DNA from: Atrina japonica
Taxonomy: Eukaryota > Mollusca > Bivalvia > Pterioida > Pinnidae
Length of the DNA: 64,000 bases
Direction of reading: 5' to 3'
Assembly (NCBI GenBank): GCA_030159075.1
Contig: BROG01000076.1
Span: 496,001-560,000, forward strand
Shown: piece after piece, positions 37,801 through 52,400 of the stretch
Position numbering within the stretch: position 1 is the first letter of the stretch
Layout: each line of letters opens with the position of its first letter
Notes under the pieces: generated by a model
Told to the model about the DNA's origin: nothing
The model's database searches: none
Seen by the model: only the letters and a program-made list of their open reading frames with translations
Program-made: the position numbers and the translations under genes

Positions 37801-40800
37801 ATATATGGGAATTAGCTTTGCCATAGTATTATAATTTATAATTACCAGTGAGCTATCATTATTGTTATTATGATATGTGGGAATTAGCTTTGCCATAGTA
37901 TTATAATTTATAATTACCAGTGAGCTATCATTATTGTTATTATGATATGTGGGAATTAGCTTTGCCATAGTATTATAATTTATAATTACCAGGGAGCTAT
38001 CATTATTGTTATTATGATGGAAGTTAGGAATTAGCTTTGCCATAGTATTTATAATATTTATTATTACCAGGGAGCTATCATTATTGTTATGTTATGATAG
38101 CTATGGTAATTAGCTTACTGCCTATCAGTATGATATAAAGTTAGCTTAGTATATAATTCATACTTACCAGGGAGCTATCATTATTGTTGTTATGAAGTTA
38201 TATGGGAATTAGCTTTGCCATAGTATTATAATTTATAATTACCAGGGAGCTATCATTATTGTTGTTATGAAATATGGGAATTAGCTTTGCCATAGTATTA
38301 TAATTTATACATACCAGGGAGCTATCAGTTTTGTTGTTGTAATATATGGGAATTAGCTTTGCCATAGTATTATAATTTATACTTACCAGGGAGCAATTAA
38401 TATTTTGTTATGATATATGGAAGTTAGCTATAGTACTATAATTCATACTTACCAGGGAGCTATCAGTTTTGTTATGATATATGGAAGTTAGCTTTAGTAC
38501 TATAATTCATACTTACCAGGGAGCTATCAGTTTTGTTATGATATATAGAAGTTAGCTATAGTACTATAATTCATACTTACCAGGGAGCTATCAGTTTTGC
38601 TGTGGTGTCATCCTTAATGAGTGTTATCATATCTGTACAGAGAAAGTCAAAGTTAGTTATCAGAAAATGAATCAAATTCATTCTTTATCAAATAATTTCA
38701 TGAACACATTATTTTTTCCACAGTAGATCTATGGATTAATCTATTTTACATTACCTACACACATGATGAACTTTAAAAGTACACACACTAAAATCTATCA
38801 ATTATGTACCCAAAAAATATTATAGGTGCTTAGAGACCGGCACTCACCTTGTTGTTTCAATGAAAAGGAAATCAAACACAAACCTGACTGACAAGTTGAA
38901 AACTATTTTGGTTATACATAAAATAAGCATTTTTTTATTCTGAAAATATGTATTAATTTTTGTTTTTGATCAGTTTTTAGAGCCACCATTTAAAAACACT
39001 TTCACTTTTGAAAATTGAAGTTGTAAATTACGTTTTTACAGTGTCCGCCCTGATAGAACCACATAATCATAGGAAGGAACCAAACTCTGAGCAGGTGCCT
39101 GTCTGTTTGTGTAGGACACTTTACTATTGGGGTGGACAGACTGGTACTTGCCTGTCTGTTCCTGCCAATGGTAAGTGCCCTATGTGTACTCAACATTCTA
39201 TTTATAAACATGAGTAACACATTAGGCATCATAATCTCAGAGTCTCAACTTGTAACTCGAGTTTTAAAAGATTGACCAAGACTAAGTTACCCATGAATGA
39301 TACTTTTTTAAAAATATTACAATTTTCTAGATCTCTCATTATCAAGTTTATCTTCTAGTTCTCTTGTTATCAAGTTTATTTTCTAGTTCTCTCTTTATTA
39401 AGTTTATTTTCTAGTTCTCTCAAGTTTATCTATCAAAAACATATAGTTACCCTGTGCAGTGGCAGCATCTAGACTTCCGGGAAACACCAAATGTTTTCTC
39501 TGATAGTCGGGCATCGTTAGTCCAAGACTGAAAACAACAGGTGTTTGAAAATGTTTAATAAAGGTGCATTTTAGATTAGTTTTTTTTATATATATTCTTT
39601 GGGGGCCTCCTTGGCCAAGTGGTTGGAGCATTGCACTTTGAACCATGAAGTCTCTCACTTCCTGTCAGCGCAGGTTTGAGTTCTGCTGGAACCTAAGTTG
39701 ATTTTGTGTGAAAGTTTGCCAGTTTACTTGCAGGAAGCTGGCGTCTTTTCCAGGGTACACCGTAACCAGGTTCTTTCCTCCACCATTAAAAACTGAATGC
39801 CATCATATAACTGATAAATTGTTGAGTGTGGCGTACAACACCATTCAAACAAAATAATTCTACATTAGTAGCTTTACACTTCTGTGAGCTTAAGGGTTAC
39901 AAAGGAAGCTTTCACATAAAAAAATAGGTAATCAGATATTACATAGCACATCTCATTTTAACATATTTTACATTAACCTGCCCTCATCCAATCTCCTTAA
40001 TTACAGCACAGATAATAGACCGAAAGTCAAAAACAAAGTACAGTAAAACCTGCTTTAGCCACCGTCTGTGTATATAGACCACCAGGTCACAAAGACAGTT
40101 TTTGTTGTCCCCAATAGTACATTTGTGTACAACATGTACAAATCAACCTCTACATAAAGACCACCTCCCTATAAAGACCGCCGGTTTTCTTGTGTCCCTA
40201 AGGAGGTTGTTATATACAAGTTTCACCATAATTTTTTTCATAAAAAACAGGACTAATCCAGCATCTGAGTCATAGCATGTGTCAACATGACACTAATGCC
40301 GTTGTCGTAGCAATGGCATATACCTCCTTCTCTACATTGTTGAGGCGAGCTAAAACAATATGACCGTGATCAGAGAAAGGGCAAAACACAAAATATGACC
40401 TTGATAACTGCATTGTAAATATGAAAATACAATGAGTACAATATCAAAATTGTATCAAGTTTGATTTCCCTTTTTAAATTGAATTTATTCGGTAAATTGT
40501 AAATATATATCTTAATAACAACACCCTCCTTGCCCCCAATGAACAATATGCAATAAAATGAATTAAGGAATTGCAATGAAGCGAGTAAAGCTTTGTCAAT
40601 GTAACATCGTAATGTAATATTAAATGCATTGGGTTAGGTCAACCACGTGGTATATATAGTAATGCATACAGTGCTTTTTTTATCCAATGTATGTAAAGTT
40701 CATTTTCTACCCCTTACCATGAAGTGTTCTAAGGTGTATTTGGCACTGTTTTATTGAAACATTAATATGTTGGTAAATCGTCAGATATAGGCTGTTTGTT

Positions 40801-42792
40801 ACTGATCTGGCTATTATGGGATATGGCCGTCAACAAACTCATTGTACTCAATCACGTGTGTAATTCAACCAATCAGATTAGACATTTATGGCAGCCAAGT
40901 TTCTAGGAATTCTGACCAATCAGAATACTTCTTTGCCATGTACCAATAATAAACTTTTTGAATCCATAGTGCACACTGAAAGACTCTGACCTTAAGATGG
41001 TGCTGTATTTATTGGACTTAACTCCAGATTGAACATTTCTAAAATAAAGAGCTCACTGCACTCACATATCAATATTTGTCTCTGTCAAGTGCTAAAAATA
41101 CACCTAAAATTACAAAATCAATGAAGGAAACTGATTACTTACCTGAATGATGTTCCAGGTATACCTATATAAAAGTATTCTCTCACTTCCTCATCAACAT
41201 GTCTCTGAAAAAAAGTGTAAAGTAGCTGTAAAAATCTCTATCTTTTACCAAGGGAATGACCAGAATTAATTAAAAAAATATATATATCATAAGAAAAAAA
41301 CCTATTAATTTTGTCTTATGCAGGACTGTGATTCTATGTTAACTCTTACCTCTAGCCAGCATGGGTTTGAGTTCCATTGGAACCTAAGCTGATTTTATGA
41401 GACACTTTGTCAGTTTACTTGCAGAGGATTGGTGGTCTATTTCAAAGGGGCATCAGCTTTGTTTTTCCCTAAAATTTGTCTTTCTTTTTTATGACTTAGA
41501 TTGATGTACAATAAGAAAAAAAGATATACATGGGCATAAAAATTCTTGAATTCCTATATACTTTGTGAAAATTGCTTGAGAAACCAGTTTGGCAATTATT
41601 CACTTGCAATTACAACGTTACTATTTGTATATGTATACAACAGTGGACTTGACTTCATTTTCTCAAAATATATAGGAATATAAGTATTTTCATGCCTTTG
41701 TATAACAAAATATATAGGAATATAAGTATTTTCATACCTTTGTATAACAAAATACATAGGAATATAAGTATTTTCATGCCTGTGTATACCAATCTAAGTA
41801 GTTAAATATGAAATAATTATTTTTGGAAAACACAGCTAATGCCCCTCTAAAACACTAACCATGTATTCTCTACATAACAGACAGATGCTTTTCTTGGATT
41901 ATCATATAAAACCAGATTTTTTCTGGGAGTTTTCATCAATCAAAGGAGACCAATAGGATTAACATTTTATCACCATTTTGCTGGAGAGACAGAGAAATCT
42001 CAATCACTCGTTGCAATTGATTGTCTAATGAAATACAGACAGACCTTCCAAAGCTTTAGATGCAAAGACTGTATCACATGGCCCGAGAGTACTCCAATAA
42101 AATTAGAGCTTATTTTACTATTGGACATAAATGCCCAAGTGCTAACGGCGCAAGTCAAAAGTATCTCATCATGTTAAATCTCTAACATTATTGGAGTAGG
42201 TCTGACAGATGTACATTTCACCATGTGATACATAGCTATATATACTAAAATTAGAATATTTTTTTATGTGTCACATCGACTGAGTTATCTACAGAACACA
42301 AATACAAAAGATACCCGTCATATGAAATACAACCAGATCCTTCACAGCTATACATGAGTGATGGCTTTTTGGGTTTGAGGGATCTACAGTATACCATCTG
42401 ATAAAGAAGATAACTGTCATATGATTTGAAATACAAACAGAAACTTCCCTTCTTCCACCAAGCCCTTGGAGACCGAACGGTCACTTCATGATCTGTTTTT
42501 AAAAAAACTCTTCAGTCTGAGCCAGGCCAGGGATCAAACCTGAAATTTCATGCTTGCAATGTGGATGCTCAAACCACAAAGTAACCTCCAGCAGTTGTAA
42601 TGAGAGAACACAGTATCTAGTACAACATGTACAAAGTCATTATCATTTACGTACCTTATCTGGGGTAACCACGTAAGTTCTTATTTGTTTGGAATCCCTC
42701 TTGTCATCAATCATGTCCCTTCTAATCTGATATTGAAAATATAAAAACATACAAATGTTTATAAAGGGCAATAGTTATACACACACATAGCT

Positions 42793-42852
<60 letters not shown>

Positions 42853-43340
42853 CCTGGCCATAAGTGAGTGATGAAAAATGAATTTAACTATATAACCTTA
42901 GTAAATTTGCATTTTTTCAATAATTCTTCAAGAATTTATAGATTATCCTATTTTAACAATATTTCCTCCACAAAAAGTCAATGTTTTGGTACTCATTTAG
43001 TAGAAATTTGATTGCAATCTATTTATAACTTCCGGAAAAATAAATTATTCTTCAAGTGATTAAAATTCTAGCAAGGTCATTTTGATGTTTATTACAAAGA
43101 TAGTGAATGGATCTGTGATGTAATGATAAACATAAAAATAAAACCATCGATACCTAAGTAATCTATGAATGTAAACTAACAAAAATATTATTAAAGGCCC
43201 GGACTCCCAGGGTTACATATGCCATTTTTATTCAATTTTGGATGTCTACCCAATTCAGAGGACAAAATCAAACAAATGCAGAATTACTAAGGTTATATAG
43301 TTAAATTCATTTTTTATGACTCACTTATGCGCAGGTACTG

Positions 43341-43419
<79 letters not shown>

Positions 43420-46400
43420 TAAAAAATAAAAAATTGAGAATAGGTTGTTTTTTTTTGTTTACTTATATTTGATATTTCACCTGATATACAGTTGAACACA
43501 CCTATATTGAACCCTGTAACATTGAAATCCCAATTTAAAATCATTTTGATTCCGCAGCCAAATTATAACCTGGTTATTTTGAAATCCCTGTTTATTTGAA
43601 AGAAAAATTCATCCCGCTTCCATTTCAATACTGGTATGTCTAGGTTTGACTAATTTTCACATAATGAGTAAAAATAAAAATGCCACAAAAAAATTGATCC
43701 ATTTTACCATGATAAAACATGAAATGATAATATTTACAAGCAATATAACAGCATCTGACTTGTGTAATATAACAAAATAACCACTAACCTCTTCTTTCTC
43801 TGGAGTATCAATCTCAATGTCCAATAAATCCATATTGGGCGGGTCTTTCAAATATGTCTATAAAAAAAAATATGCAAACGAATGAGTTTACTAAATTGTG
43901 GATATTGTTATGAACACTTCATAGAAATGAAAAAAAGAAATGATTGGAAAAATGACTAGACTAGATGTTATTTTTGTAACAAAGACATATCTACCCCCTC
44001 CACGGGTGCACTGCGATCTCGATCTTGAAGATATGACCAAGGGTCAAGGTCAAGATACACCATAAGGTTGTGACCAATAACATGTTAAAGTTTGAATGCA
44101 TTCCAAACCAGGGTTTTAAAGTTAAAGTCTAGACAAAAATTCTGTCCATGGGTGCACTGTGACCTTGACCTTAAAGATATGACCAAGGGTCAAGGTCATG
44201 ACACACCTTTATCTCATGACCAATAATATATTAAAGTTTGAATTCATTGTAGTCAAAGGTTGGAAAATTATAGTGCGAAAAAATTTTTATGATCATGGGT
44301 CTCTAAAAACTTGACCTTGAATATATGACCCAGGGTCAAGGTCATGACAAACTTTTAAGTTATAAACAATAACATATTAAATTTCGAATGCATTCCAAGC
44401 AAAGCTTGAAAGTTAAAGCCTGTTTGGGAAGATTTGAATATCAAGAATTTCTTATCATAGATGACAATATTTTGAACACTCCTAGGGCACTAAACCATAA
44501 AGACATAATAAAGTTCTAAAATCTGAGAATTTTCTCCACTTGGAGTGCTTACTGACATTTCAGAATTGTTTGTCATTGAGTATAATTTTCAGACTTGAGT
44601 AATTTAGTCAGGCTTTATGATAGCAGGTTAAAATATTCCAAAAATACTGTAAATTAGGATATTTTGGTTATTGTTTAAGTTTGGACAATTTGGCCACCCT
44701 AATAAAATGGCCAAAATTAAACCGTCCAAAATATGTACATATTCGACCGCCAGGAAAAAAAAAAAAAATATGTTTTTTTAACCAGTTAGTTATAAGTGAA
44801 TCATTATGGAATGTAGCCATAACAAGCATTTCAAAAGAACTGCAGATATTTGTAATGAAGAATGAATGATGTGTTCTAAAAACAAATGGTTCAGCTAAAA
44901 AATTTCGGGGGAAATATCAAATTTTTAGCCCGGATTAAATCACAATTTGACAGCAGCAGATGAAATTCAAACAACATAATGGCCAAAGTTTAACTGACCA
45001 AAAAACAACCCTTAATTTTATGACTAAAGTGGCCAAATATTAGTAACGCCAAAATATCCCAATTTATGGTAAATAAAAAATGCTGGAATGATATAAGAGT
45101 ACAATGTAAACTGTGTAACTTGAATAGTGAACACATTCCATAAGTGCAATCCATATCTGTTTACAATTATCTATCATAATCTATGTGGTTTATATTTTTC
45201 ATATGTTACAAATATGACTTTTATAATTTTTATGCAGTGCTCTATAAAAGGAGAACATACATCATACTTGATCATACTTTCATCATTAACTCAACCCCTG
45301 AACAACAATGGACTCTTCTGTAAATCAATACCTTAGACCAGTCCAAATGTGTTTTTAGGGGTTAACGAGTTAATGCAATGTGCTGCAGTGCTCAGGATAA
45401 AGGTATCAGTGTGATGTTTGTAATGGAAGGTGATGGGTCCATATACTGGGACCTGATTTGCAGGTGACCTAGAGGAGGAAGTGGGTGGGATAATTAAATC
45501 TGACAGTTGATTGACAGATTATAAGTAGTTTGGTGTGGGTGACAGCAAATCAGAATCTGTAAGAAATCAGGTAAAGACATTCTGAAACCTCATTAAGCGA
45601 GTCATATTCTTCCTCTGTCTCTGGCAACACCTGTGAGAATAACATAGGTGACATGATATTGATTACAACAACTGCAATATATATCGTAGCTTTCTACTGC
45701 TAAATATAGTTTTTGACAATAATCCAATGGACTGGACAATACATAGTACACCAAAGGACAGACAGACCTGTCTTGACCTACTTGTGTGAAGTAATATACC
45801 CCTCTTCTCCAAAGGGTGGGATTGTGGTATAATATCATTTAAATGCCCTTATTCAAAGTAATTTTTTACGGACATGTGTAAATTATATTGAATTCATCAT
45901 TTACATCAAAATTAGTTTTTGATATATAATCATTAATTGATGTACTGCCAAAAAATTAACCAACATGTCACTTCTTGAAAATTTCTAAAAGGTGCTAAAT
46001 CACTGAATTTCATGAATTTTAATTTTTAATTTTCTTCAATCATAAAATGTTTCTAAAAAAAACATTTTCTGAAAACTGTACCATCAATTAAGATGTATCT
46101 GGATGAAAAATAGTGTTATATTGTCTAGACGTTTTTTGACTTCCTTACACTGACAATAAAAAATACATGTAGACAAATGTCTTATTATTTAATCAATGAA
46201 CTGCTGTCACTTGGCATTCATGGGCTTAACAAAGTCAAATTCCATGTGGCACATTAACACTTCATGATAAATTTGCCTTTGTCCAGTTGGCATTCATAAA
46301 CCATGAATGCCAAATGACAACAGTTCAATGCTTATATTTATTTATTTCTTAGGTTTTTTTTTTATGTCAATACCCTATTCATATATAAGTACTCCAATGC

Positions 46401-49400
46401 CTATATCTACTTATTTCTTATGTTCTTTTATGTCAATACTCTATACATATATAAGCAGTTCAACGCTTATATTTACTTATTTCTTATGTTCTTTTATGTC
46501 AATACCCTATACATATATAAGTACTCCAATAAGCCATTCAATGCTTATATTTACTTATTAAGTCTCCCAAACGAAGTTTGGTAGACTTCTTGTTTTTACA
46601 CCGTTTCTTATTATTATTATTATTAAGTCTCCCAAACGAAGTTTGGTAGACTTCTTGTTTTTACACCGTTTCTTATTATTATTATTATTATTATTTTTTT
46701 CTTTCTTGCCAGATCTTGTCCGAAGCGTTTCTCGAAAACCGTTGGTCGTAACTTTATGAAACTTGGAGGGATGTTAGATCTCCATGTCTAGATGTGCAGT
46801 CAGTGTTTCAATTTCCCCGGGGTCATTCCCTGCCCCCTCATTTGAGACATGTTCCGAGATCTTGTCCAAAGCGTTTCTCGAAAACCGTTGGTCGTAACTT
46901 TATGAAACTTGAAGGGATGTTAGATCTGCATGTCTAGATGTGCAATCAGTGTTTCAATTTCCCCGGGGTCATTCCCTGCCCCCCTTATTTGAGAAATGTT
47001 CATTTATCTGAAATACCGTTGAGATCCCCACCCCTAAACCTTATATTTTCTTATTACTTGTGATGAGACCAATTTCATGGTCGTAGTTGGGGGGGTCCCC
47101 GGGGTCATTCCCTGCCCCCTCATTTGAGAAATGTTCATTTATCTGAAATACCGTTGAGATCCCCACCCCTAAACCATATATTTTCTTATTACTTGTGATG
47201 AGACCAATTTCATGGTCGTAGTTGGGGGTCCCCGGGGTCATTCCCTACCCCCTCATTTGAGAAATGTTCATTTATCTGAAAAACCGTTGAGATCCCCACC
47301 CCTAAACCATATATTTTCTTATTACTTGTGATGAGACCAATTTCATGGTCGTAGTTGGGGGTCCCCGGGGTCATTCCCTGCCCCTTCATTTGAGAAATGT
47401 TCATTTATCTGAAATGTTAGATCTCCATGTCTAGATGTGCAGTCAGTGTTTCAATTTCCCCGGGATTAAACAGTATTCACTAGTAGCACTTGGTTACAAA
47501 GAGATTTGGGGGTTTTGTTTGGGAGACTTTTTCGAAACAGCTGGCTGTTTCAATTATGCCTCGTTATTATTATTAAGTCTCCCAAACGAAGTTTGGTAGA
47601 CTTCTTGTTTTTACACCGTTTCTTATTATTATTATTATTATTATTATTTTTCTTTCTTGCCAGATCTTGTCCGAAGCGTTTCTCGAAAACCGTTGGTCGT
47701 AACTTTATGAAACTTGGAGGGATGTTAGATCTCCATGTCTAGATGTGCAGTCAGTGTTTCAATTTCCCCGGGGTCATTCCCTGCCCCCTCATTTGTAAAA
47801 TGTTCCCAGATCTTGTTCGATGCGTTTCTCGAAAACCGTTGGTCGTAACTTTATGAAACTTGGAGGGATGTTAGATCTCAATGTCTAGATGTGCAATCAG
47901 TGTTTCAATTTCCCCGGGGTCATTCCCTGCCCCCTCATTTGAGAAATGTTCATTTATCTCAAATTCCATTGAAATCCCCACCCCTAAACCATATATTTTC
48001 TTATTACCTGTGATGAGACCAATTTCATGGTCGTAGTTGGGGGTCCCGGGGTCATTCCCTGCCCCCTCATTTGAGAAATGTTCATTTATCTGAAATACCG
48101 TTGAGATCCCCACCCCTAAACCATATATTTTCTTATTATTTGTGATGGACTAATTTCATGGTCCTAGTTGGGGGGTCCCCGGGGTCATTCCCTGCCCCCT
48201 CATTTGAAAAATGTTCATTTATCTGAAATACCGTTGAGATTCCCACCCCTAAACCATATATTTTCGTATTACCCATGAAAAGACAAAGTTAATGATGGTA
48301 GGTTGGGGGTCCCCGGGGTCATTCCCTGCCCCCTCATTTGAGAAATGTTCATTTATCTCATAAACCAATTAGATCCCCACCCCTAAACCATATATTTTCT
48401 TAATACCCATGTCAACACAAAGAGTTGTATTGCATTAAAGTTTGGTATTCACTAGTAGAACTTGGTTACATGGGAGTAGGGGAGTCAAGGTTTGGGAGAC
48501 TTTTTCGAAACAGCTTGCTGTTTCAGTTAGGCCTCGTTATTATTATTATTATTATTTTTCTTTCTTGCCAGATCTTGTCCGAAGCGTTTCTCGAAAACCG
48601 TTGGTCGTAACTTTATGAAATTTGGAGGGATGTTAGACCTCCATGTCTAGATGTGCAGTCAGTGTTTCAATTTCCCCGGGGTCATTCCCTGGCCCCTCAT
48701 TTGAGAAATGTTCCCAGATATTGTCCAAAGCGTTTCTCGAAAACCGTTGGTCGTAACTTTATGAAACTTGGAGGGATGTTAGATCTCCATGTCTAGATGT
48801 GCAATCAGTGTTCAATTTCCCCGGGGTCATTCCCTGCCCCCTGATTTGAGAAATGTTCATTTATCTGAAATACCGTTGAGATCCCCACCCCTAAACCTTA
48901 TATTTTCTTATTACTTGTGATGAGACCAATTTCATGGTTGTAGTTGGGGGGTCCCCAGGGTCATTCCCCTGCCCCCTGATTTGAGAAATGTTCATTTATC
49001 TGAAATACCGTTGAGATCCCACACCCCTAAACCATATTTTTTCTTATTACTTGTGATGAGACCAATTTCATGGTCGTAGTTGGGGGTCCCCGGGGTCATT
49101 CCCTGCCCCCTCATTTGAGAAATGTTCATTTATCTGAAAAACCGTTGAGATCCCCACCCCTTAACCATATATTTACTTATTACTTGTGATGAGACCAATT
49201 TCATGGTCGTAGTTGGGGGTCCCCGGGGTCATTCCCTGCCCCCTCATTTGAGAAATGTTCATTTATCTGAAATGTTAGATCTCCATGTCTAGATGTGCAG
49301 TCAGTGTTTCAATTTCCCCGGGATTAAACAGTATTCACTAGTAGCACTTGTTATTAAGTCTCCCAAACGAAGTTTGGTAGACTTCTTGTTTTTACACCGT

Positions 49401-49403
49401 TTC

Positions 49404-49438
<35 letters not shown>

Positions 49439-52400
49439 TTTCTTTCTTGCCAGATCTTGTCCGAAGCGTTTCTCGAAAACCGTTGGTCGTAACTTTATGA
49501 AATTTGGAGGGATGTTAGACCTCCATGTCTAGATGTGCAGTCAGTGTTTCAATTTCCCCGGGGTCATTCCCTGGCCCCTCATTTGAGAAATGTTCCCAGA
49601 TATTGTCCAAAGCGTTTCTCGAAAACCGTTGGTCGTAACTTTATGAAACTTGGAGGGATGTTAGATCTCCATGTCTAGATGTGCAATCAGTGTTTCAATT
49701 TCCCCGGGGTCATTCCCTGCCCCCTCATTTGAGAAATGTTCATTTATCTGAAATACCGTTGAGATCCCCACCCCTAAACCTTATATTTTCTTATTACTTG
49801 TGATGAGACCAATTTCATGGTTGTAGTTGGGGGGTCCCCAGGGTCATTCCCTGCCCCCTGATTTGAGAAATGTTCATTTATCTGAAATACCGTTGAGATC
49901 CCCACCCCTAAACCATATTTTTTCTTATTACTTGTGATGAGACCAATTTCATGGTCGTAGTTGGGGGTCCCCGGGGTCATTCCCTGCCCCCTCATTTGAG
50001 AAATGTTCATTTATCTGAAAAAACCGTTGAGATCCCCTTAACCATATATTTACTTATTACTTGTGATGAGACCAATTTCATGGTCGTAGTTGGGGGTCCC
50101 CGGGGTCATTCCCTGCCCCCTCATTTGAGAAATGTTCATTTATCTGAAATGTTAGATCTCCATGTCTAGATGTGCAGTCAGTGTTTCAATTTCCCCGGGA
50201 TTAAACAGTATTCACTAGTAGCACTTGTTATTAAGTCTCCCAAACGAAGTTTGGTAGACTTCTTGTTTTTACACCGTTTCTTATTATTATTAAGTCTCCC
50301 AAACGAAGTTTGGTAGACTTCTTGTTTTTACACCGTTTCTTATTATTATTATTATTATTATTTTTCTTTCTTGCCAGATCTTGTCCGAAGCGTTTCTCGA
50401 AAACCGTTGGTCGTAACTTTATGAAACTTGGAGGGATGTTAGATCTCCATGTCTAGATGTGCAGTCAGTGTTTCAATTTCCCCGGGGTCATTCCCTGCCC
50501 CCTCATTTGAGAAATGTTCATTTATCTGAAATACCGTTGAGATCCCCACCCCTAAACCATATATTTTCTTATTATTTGTGATGAGACTAATTTCATGGTC
50601 CTAGTTGGGGGGTCCCCGGGGTCATTCCCTGCCCCCTCATTTGAAAAAATGTTCATTTATCTGAAATACCGTTGAGATCCCCACCCCTAAACCATATATT
50701 TTCTTATTACCTGTGATGAGACCAATTTCATGGTCGTAGATAGGGGGTCCCCGGGGTCATTCCCTGCCCCCCCTCATTTGAGAAATGTTCATTTATCTGA
50801 AATACCATTGAGATCCCCACCCCTAAACCATATATTTTCTTAAATACCCATGTCAACGCAAAGAGTTCTATTGCATTAAGGTTTGGTATTCACTAGTAGA
50901 ACTTGGTTACATGGGAGTAGGGGAGTCAAGGTTTGGGAGACTTTTTCGAAACAGCTTGCTGTTTCAGTTAGGCCTCGTTATTATTATTATTATTATTATT
51001 ATTATTTTTCTTTCTTGCCAGATCTTGTCCGAAGCGTTTCTCGAAAACCGTTGGTCGTAACTTTATGAAACTTGGAGGGATGTTAGACCTCCATGTCTAG
51101 ATGTGCAGTCAGTGTTTCAATTTCCCCGGGGTCATTCCCTGGCCCCTCATTTGAGAAATGTTCCCAGATCTTGTCCAAAACGTATCTCGAAAACCGTTGG
51201 TCGTAACTTTATGAAACTTGGAGGGATGTTAGATCTCCATGTCTAGATGTGCAATCAGTGTTTCAATTTCCCCGGGGTCATTCCCTGCCCCCTCATTTGA
51301 GAAATGTTCATTTTATCTGAAATACCGTTGAGATCCCCACCCCTAAACCTTATATTTTCTTATTACTTGTGATGAGACCAATTTCATGGTTGTAGTTGGG
51401 GGGTCCCCGGGGTCATTCCCTGCCCCCTCATTTGAGAAATGTTCATTTATCTGAAATACCGTTGAGATCCCCACCCCTAAACCATATTTTTTCTTATTAC
51501 TTGTGATGAGACCAATTTCATGGTCGTAGTTGGTGGTCCCCGGGGTCATTCCCTGCCCCCTCATTTGAGAAATGTTCATTTATCTGAAAAACCGTTGAGA
51601 TCCCCACCCCTTAGCCATATATTTACTTATTACTTGTGATGAGACCAATTTCATGGTCGTAGTTGTGGGTCCCCAGGGTCATTCCCTGCCCCCTCATTTG
51701 AGAAATGTTCATTTATCTGAAATGTTAGATCTCCATGTCTAGATGTGCAGTCAGTGTTTCAATTTCCCCGGGATTAAACAGTATTCACTAGTAGCACTTG
51801 GTTACAAAGAGATTTGGGGGTTTTGTTTGGGAGACTTTTTCGAAACAGCTGGCTGTTTCAATTATGCCTCGTTATTATTATTATTATTATTATTATTATT
51901 TTTCTTTCTTGCCAGATCTTGTCCGAAGCGTTTCTCGAAAACCGTTGGTCGTAACTTTATGAAACTTGGAGGGATGTTAGACCTCCATGTCTAGATGTGC
52001 AGTCAGTGTTTCAATTTCCCCGGGGTCATTCCCTGGCCCCTCATTTGAGAAATGTTCCCAGATCTTGTCCAAAGCGTTTCTCGAAAACCGTTGGTCGTAA
52101 CTTTATGAAACTTGGAGGGATGTTAGATCTCCATGTCTAGATGTGCAATCAGTGTTTCAATTTCCCCGGGGTCATTCCCTGCCCCCTCATTTGAGAAATG
52201 TTCATTTATCTGAAATACCGTTGAGATCCCCACCCCTAAACCTTTATATTTTCTTATTATTACTTGTGATGAGTCCAATTTCATGGTTGTAGTTGGGGGG
52301 TCCCCGGGGTCATTCCCTGCCCCCCATCATTTGAGAAATGTTCATTTATCTGAAATACCGTTGAGATCCCCACCCATAAACCATATATTTTCTTATTACC

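Noticed and set aside
37498..38043. 181-residue open frame with a 24-residue repeat (NTMAKLIP..)
   Set aside because: It is a by-product of the 72-bp period of the splice-donor array and runs through real intron sequence.
39601..39680. A functional tRNA gene
   Set aside because: A-box and B-box are present, but the sequence cannot form a full cloverleaf with an acceptor stem and is followed by the SINE body; it is a SINE head.
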